Shown: piece by piece, positions 60,641 to 64,000 of the stretch
Position numbering within the stretch: the stretch's first letter is position 1
Layout of the letters: each line of letters starts with the position of its first letter
From: Polytrichum commune
Lineage: Eukaryota; Streptophyta; Polytrichopsida; Polytrichales; Polytrichaceae
Direction of reading: 5' to 3'
DNA: 64,000 bases
Assembly: GCA_950295325.1 (NCBI GenBank)
Contig: OX485808.1
Span: 6,638,501-6,702,500 of the forward strand
Notes under the pieces: model-generated
What the model was told of the DNA's origin: nothing
Databases searched by the model: none
The model's input: the letters and a program-made list of their open reading frames with translations, nothing else
Translations under genes and position numbers: made by a program

Positions 60641-62340
60641 GGCTACCTACTAATCAACCAGCTCCTCTGGGCCTGTTGCTTCGGCACCTTTGAACACCCC
60701 ATTACCTCCTGGAGGGGACAATTGACCGGGGAGGTGAGCTCTGCATCTGCCCCTCTTCTCTCTTCCTCGCCTTCTCCACCTTAGCTTCGCTCCTCGGCAC
60801 TGGCTACTCACTGCTGCCCAACCGTGTTCCAGCAACCACTACACATACCATACCTGCCTGCATTCTGGGCTCAACCCCCAATCTAACTCAATTCCAATTC
60901 ATCCTAATTCACCTAATTAATTCCCCACAGGCCAACCCATCCACAATCACGGCAACATTACTTCCAACCCCATGTCGCAGCACCCTTTGAATTCGTCCCA
61001 GCTTGTCCTCACCACCGCGCTCAGGAACAATAAAGTCATCAGCATCCTCGTCCCAGGGTCGTTCAATGCCTCATCCACTTCAATTCCTACACAATTCGAG
61101 GTGGTGGGGGACAGACCACAAGGGATTTCCTTACCCCCACTTAGCGACCCCCGTACAGAAGGTGATTCCTGTAGTCTTCCCGCTGCCTTCACCGCTCGAA
61201 CTGTCCGGCGTGCAATCCCCTTTGTCCTGAATTGTGCTTGACCCAAAGTGGCGTCCGAATTCTGTGATGCTGCCGAGAAGTGCACAGATGCGACTTCCAC
61301 GAACCCAATGGCAGTCGCCACTCCCTGGTCCACCCTCTATCCCGTCTCTCCGGAGTTTCCGAAATCCGGAACTCCAGCACAATCACCCAGGGTCCACGCC
61401 TCCTTGTCTTGTAAATCTTCCGTCAATACCCTCCACACTTTTGTCTCGTCCTTCCGCCACGCGCCTGGGTTTTCTTAGCCCATTCTTTTCTTCCTACCGA
61501 CCTTTATCTGCTTGAGACACCGGGGAATGCAGGCGCCGCTGGGTTCGGAGGTCCTGCAATCGACCAGGGAACTGGTTCCCGCCTCATGACCTCGCCTTCA
61601 GCAAAGCACCTCCCGATCAGGTGGTGCCACTTCCACAAGATGTGCACCGGTCTGGCTGGAGAGGCTGGGATCCAAAAGCATGACACGGGAAGGTTGCGCA
61701 GCCGGGGGTTGCAGCTTGGTTCCTTGGCTCTCTCACTGGCGTTGCCGACGCTGGGTGGATTAAGCACCCACTCGACGACCATCCCCTCTCGGTGATCTCC
61801 CTGGTCACCCCCATCAGATCTTGGCCAGGAGCATTGCTCCTCCCTCCATGCCCAACGAACTAAAGTCCATGACCACCGTGTGATCCTCGGCGCTTGTGAG
61901 TGTCGATCCAGACCAGCAGAGTTCCGTAGTCCGCATCCTCACCACTGGCCAACCGAATCGGGGCCACGTCCATCACCATGGCTTAATCCACCCGTCTCAT
62001 CCCTACCCTTATCAGCAAAGCTTTGGCCTCATGTTTTGTCTCTCCCTTCCCTCGTTGCCTTGCTCCGGGGTAGGGCTTCGCCCTCTCTCCCTCATCCCTC
62101 TCTACTTTGGCAGGGCTTCGCCCTCCTAGCTCCTCTTTTTTTCCCCCTCTACCCTCACACATGCATAATGAGGCTCTCTACCTCCTACCTCCCGAGACCC
62201 CTCCAACCTCTACCTTTTTTCCCGGGTTGCCCGGCATCTTTCGGGCCGCCCGAGGAAAAAAACGGGTTGAGACCTTTTCCCTTGGCCTCTCCCTCTTGCA
62301 ACCCCACTTCCTTTTTCTTCCATTGACTTCTTCTCCCCCT
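60640..62340. other. GC-rich island of unknown nature
   Basis: Base composition changes sharply from the AT-rich surroundings. The + strand is pyrimidine-rich (many CCC/TCC runs), and ORFs of 70-148 residues are open in several frames at once, as expected from low stop-codon density. No translation is recognisable and no frame dominates. It may be a decayed retroelement with GC-rich coding or a captured sequence. Confidence 0.4.
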
Positions 62341-62364
62341 AGCCTCATAGATAAATAAAACTCA

Positions 62365-62402
62365 TTGATAGATAGATGGATAGATAGATAGATAGATAGA
62401 TA
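62365..62402. repeat. (GATA)n microsatellite
   Basis: Tandem GATA units with one GATG variant. Its complement is TCTA/TATC, the same motif as the SINE tails at 3961 and 55322, but no SINE body was found attached. Confidence 0.8.
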
Positions 62403-62479
62403 AGACAAAGTAATCCACCATAATTGTTACCAAGTAATCACGCTCATGTTATGGTATAAGTTGTGAGTCGTTGTGGTTG

Positions 62480-62695
62480 TGGTCACCAAGTCATGTTTCC
62501 TCAGTTGGTTGAGAGAGGGAAGTTGTACGACACTTAAGCGGTCCGGGTTCGATTCCCATTGAGTTCGTTTGACCGTTTAGTGTCTTACACATGACTTGGC
62601 TAGTGAATTCTAGGCAGGAAATTAGTACCCAACCGACCGGCGCTTACCCATCCTCCTGAGCTATCCGTGTAAATATCATTCAATAAATAACGGTC
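62480..62695 (+). mobile_element. tRNA-related SINE, second family
   Basis: A box A-like CTCAGTTGGTTGAG (about 62500-62513) and a perfect box B GGTTCGATTCC (62546-62556) are spaced as in a tRNA gene. A full tRNA cloverleaf was not found, and the sequence runs on to an A-rich end (CAATAAATAAC) near 62694. Target duplications are not clear. It is unlike the SINE at 3603. Confidence 0.65.
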
Positions 62696-62699
62696 ATCG

Positions 62700-63140
62700 T
62701 CATGACCCCTCCTTTTATTCTATTGGTTTTTCTTGGTCCTCCTTTAAACCTACTTTTACTAGACTCCCCATGAAACGCTTATACCTTATTTCCCTTTAAT
62801 CCCCCTAAGGTTAAATTCTCTTTAAGCTCATAATCACCTTTGATCCTAATTTCACCGGGGTATTTAACACCTTACCTCTCCCATCCTTGCATACCGAACC
62901 TTTTCAATAATGTAAGTGGACCTAGCCTTCTTGTCTTCTAGTTTAGGGTCCCACCTTGCCTACTCACCAATATTCCTTCTCCTCATTAATCCATGTGGTC
63001 ACCTAGGCTAAGGTCCTAGTGGGAATGCACCAATACTTCCTCGTTTCTTCCGTAATGGCTTAAACCTTACTTAGCCTTATTAACCCTCTTTTGATTAATT
63101 TTTCGGTATTTACATGTGAGTGAGATTTTGCGCTCACAGT
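62700..63140. other. Intergenic before the retroelement
   Basis: Pyrimidine-rich, AT-rich sequence with no recognisable coding text; possibly an unrecognisable upstream part of the retroelement. Confidence 0.35.
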
Positions 63141-63970
63141 GACATTGAGAAAACCTTTCATAATTGTTTTGGTCACTATGAATATTTGGTAACGCTTTTT
63201 GGATTTATCAACGCACCTACCACATTTATGAATCTTGTGAACAATATGTTCATAGAGTATCTATGAGTCTCACCCTTGTTTTTATGGATGACATATTAGT
63301 GTTTTTTTTATTTAAAAAAAACTTAATGAGGAGGAACATAAGGAACATCTTGAGAAGGTGTTCGAAGTATTGAGAAGACCTGTATTATATACTAAGAGAA
63401 ACAAATGCCAATCTTTCCATACCCTAATTGAATACCTTGGACGTGTGATGTATGATGTAGGTGTCTCAATTGATTCTTAAGAAATCAAGACTGTGGTTAG
63501 GTGACCGATGCCAAATGATAGATCGAGGTCATATGTTTCTTGGGGTTGACTACTTACATGAGGAAGTATTAAGGGATTTTGCCAAGGTTGCAGCCTCACG
63601 ACATATTTGATGAAGGGCAAATATTGATGAAAATATTAAGACAAGGACTTATGCCAATAATATGTCTATATGTGTTATCCTGATGCAAGAAGGCAAGGTG
63701 ATTGTTTATGAATTTATAAAGTTAAACAATGCATTATCTAATTCATGGGGAGGAATTGTTGGTGATAATTCATGCATTGAAAGCTTGACGTCACTATCTA
63801 TCATGTTGTGACTTTAAAATTAAGATAGATTATCAAACATTACGATATTTAACCAGTCAAGCTAGTCTAAATCGAAGGCAAAGCCATTGGATAAAATTGA
63901 TGCAAGTATTCAATTTTGAGATCCAATATATCAAGGGAATAGAAATTGTGATGGTGGATTTTTTTGTCAC
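63141..63970 (+). pseudogene. Ty3/gypsy reverse transcriptase-RNase H, decayed
   Basis: Translation across frames gives family-typical phrases in order: DIEKTFHN, HYEYLVTLFGFINAPTTFMN, a degenerate catalytic F-x-DD site region (LFLWMTY), LEKVFEVLRR, LIEYLGRVMYDVGVSI, FLGLTTYMRKY, FAKVAA, then the RNase H end LRYLTSQASLNRRQSHWIKL and FNFEIQYIKG. Many stops and frame changes are present, so it is inactive. The first half of the RT domain is missing or unrecognisable. No LTR is seen before the window ends. Confidence 0.85.
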
Positions 63971-64000
63971 GTAGATTGTTTATAAATATGGTATCTTTGG

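Noticed and set aside
61880-62326. 148-residue proline- and serine-rich ORF
   Set aside because: Open frames here are expected from the C-rich composition; the neighbouring frames are open too and no domain is visible.
62490-62570. True tRNA gene
   Set aside because: Box A and box B are present, but I could not fold an acceptor stem and anticodon arm, and the sequence runs on as a SINE-like body.

Overview
The window looks like nuclear DNA of a land plant, most likely a non-seed plant and probably a moss. It is AT-rich, with spliced genes separated by long repeat-rich stretches. Its two largest genes join a protein kinase, an NB-ARC ATPase and a 24-residue LRR array in one chain, an architecture known chiefly from mosses (the PNL class of resistance-like genes). 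Species cannot be fixed from the sequence.

Layout. Positions 1-16395 and 20893-37337 are two direct copies (A and B) of one block of about 16.4 kb, separated by a 4.5 kb spacer. Each copy carries one kinase-NB-ARC-LRR gene on the + strand, a shared promoter with a TATA box, a conserved start-stop upstream ORF, a small minus-strand ORF of unknown function and a CACTA transposase remnant. Copy A is a pseudogene: a CGA-to-TGA stop at 8052, a 1-bp deletion near 9448 and a 1255-bp solo-LTR-like insertion at 10812-12066. Copy B reads from 28477 to an in-frame TAG at 32284 (1269 residues, 11 complete LRRs); 23 more in-frame LRRs follow, up to 33999. The copies have about 41 and 35 LRRs.

Transposons date the copies relative to each other. 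A SINE (3603-3970) and the solo LTR are only in copy A. A hAT coding fragment (about 22256-22913) and a pogo/Tigger element (23181-24294) are only in copy B.

Downstream, 37338-41600 holds CACTA and other decayed transposon pieces. The minus strand of 41662-46553 is a multi-exon NOT3 (CCR4-NOT subunit) pseudogene that kept its introns. After about 5 kb of repeat-rich intergenic DNA, 51740-54475 (+) is an intact five-exon gene for a 124-residue secreted, six-cysteine plant protein.

The right-hand 9 kb is mostly mobile DNA: a 5'-truncated SINE, two non-autonomous DNA elements with clear termini (56755-57838 and 58005-59132), a cluster of short palindromes, a GC-rich island, a tRNA-type SINE and a decayed Ty3/gypsy RT-RNase H. 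The genes do not form an operon. The functional themes are innate immunity (the paired NLRs) and one secreted protein; NOT3 is non-functional here.
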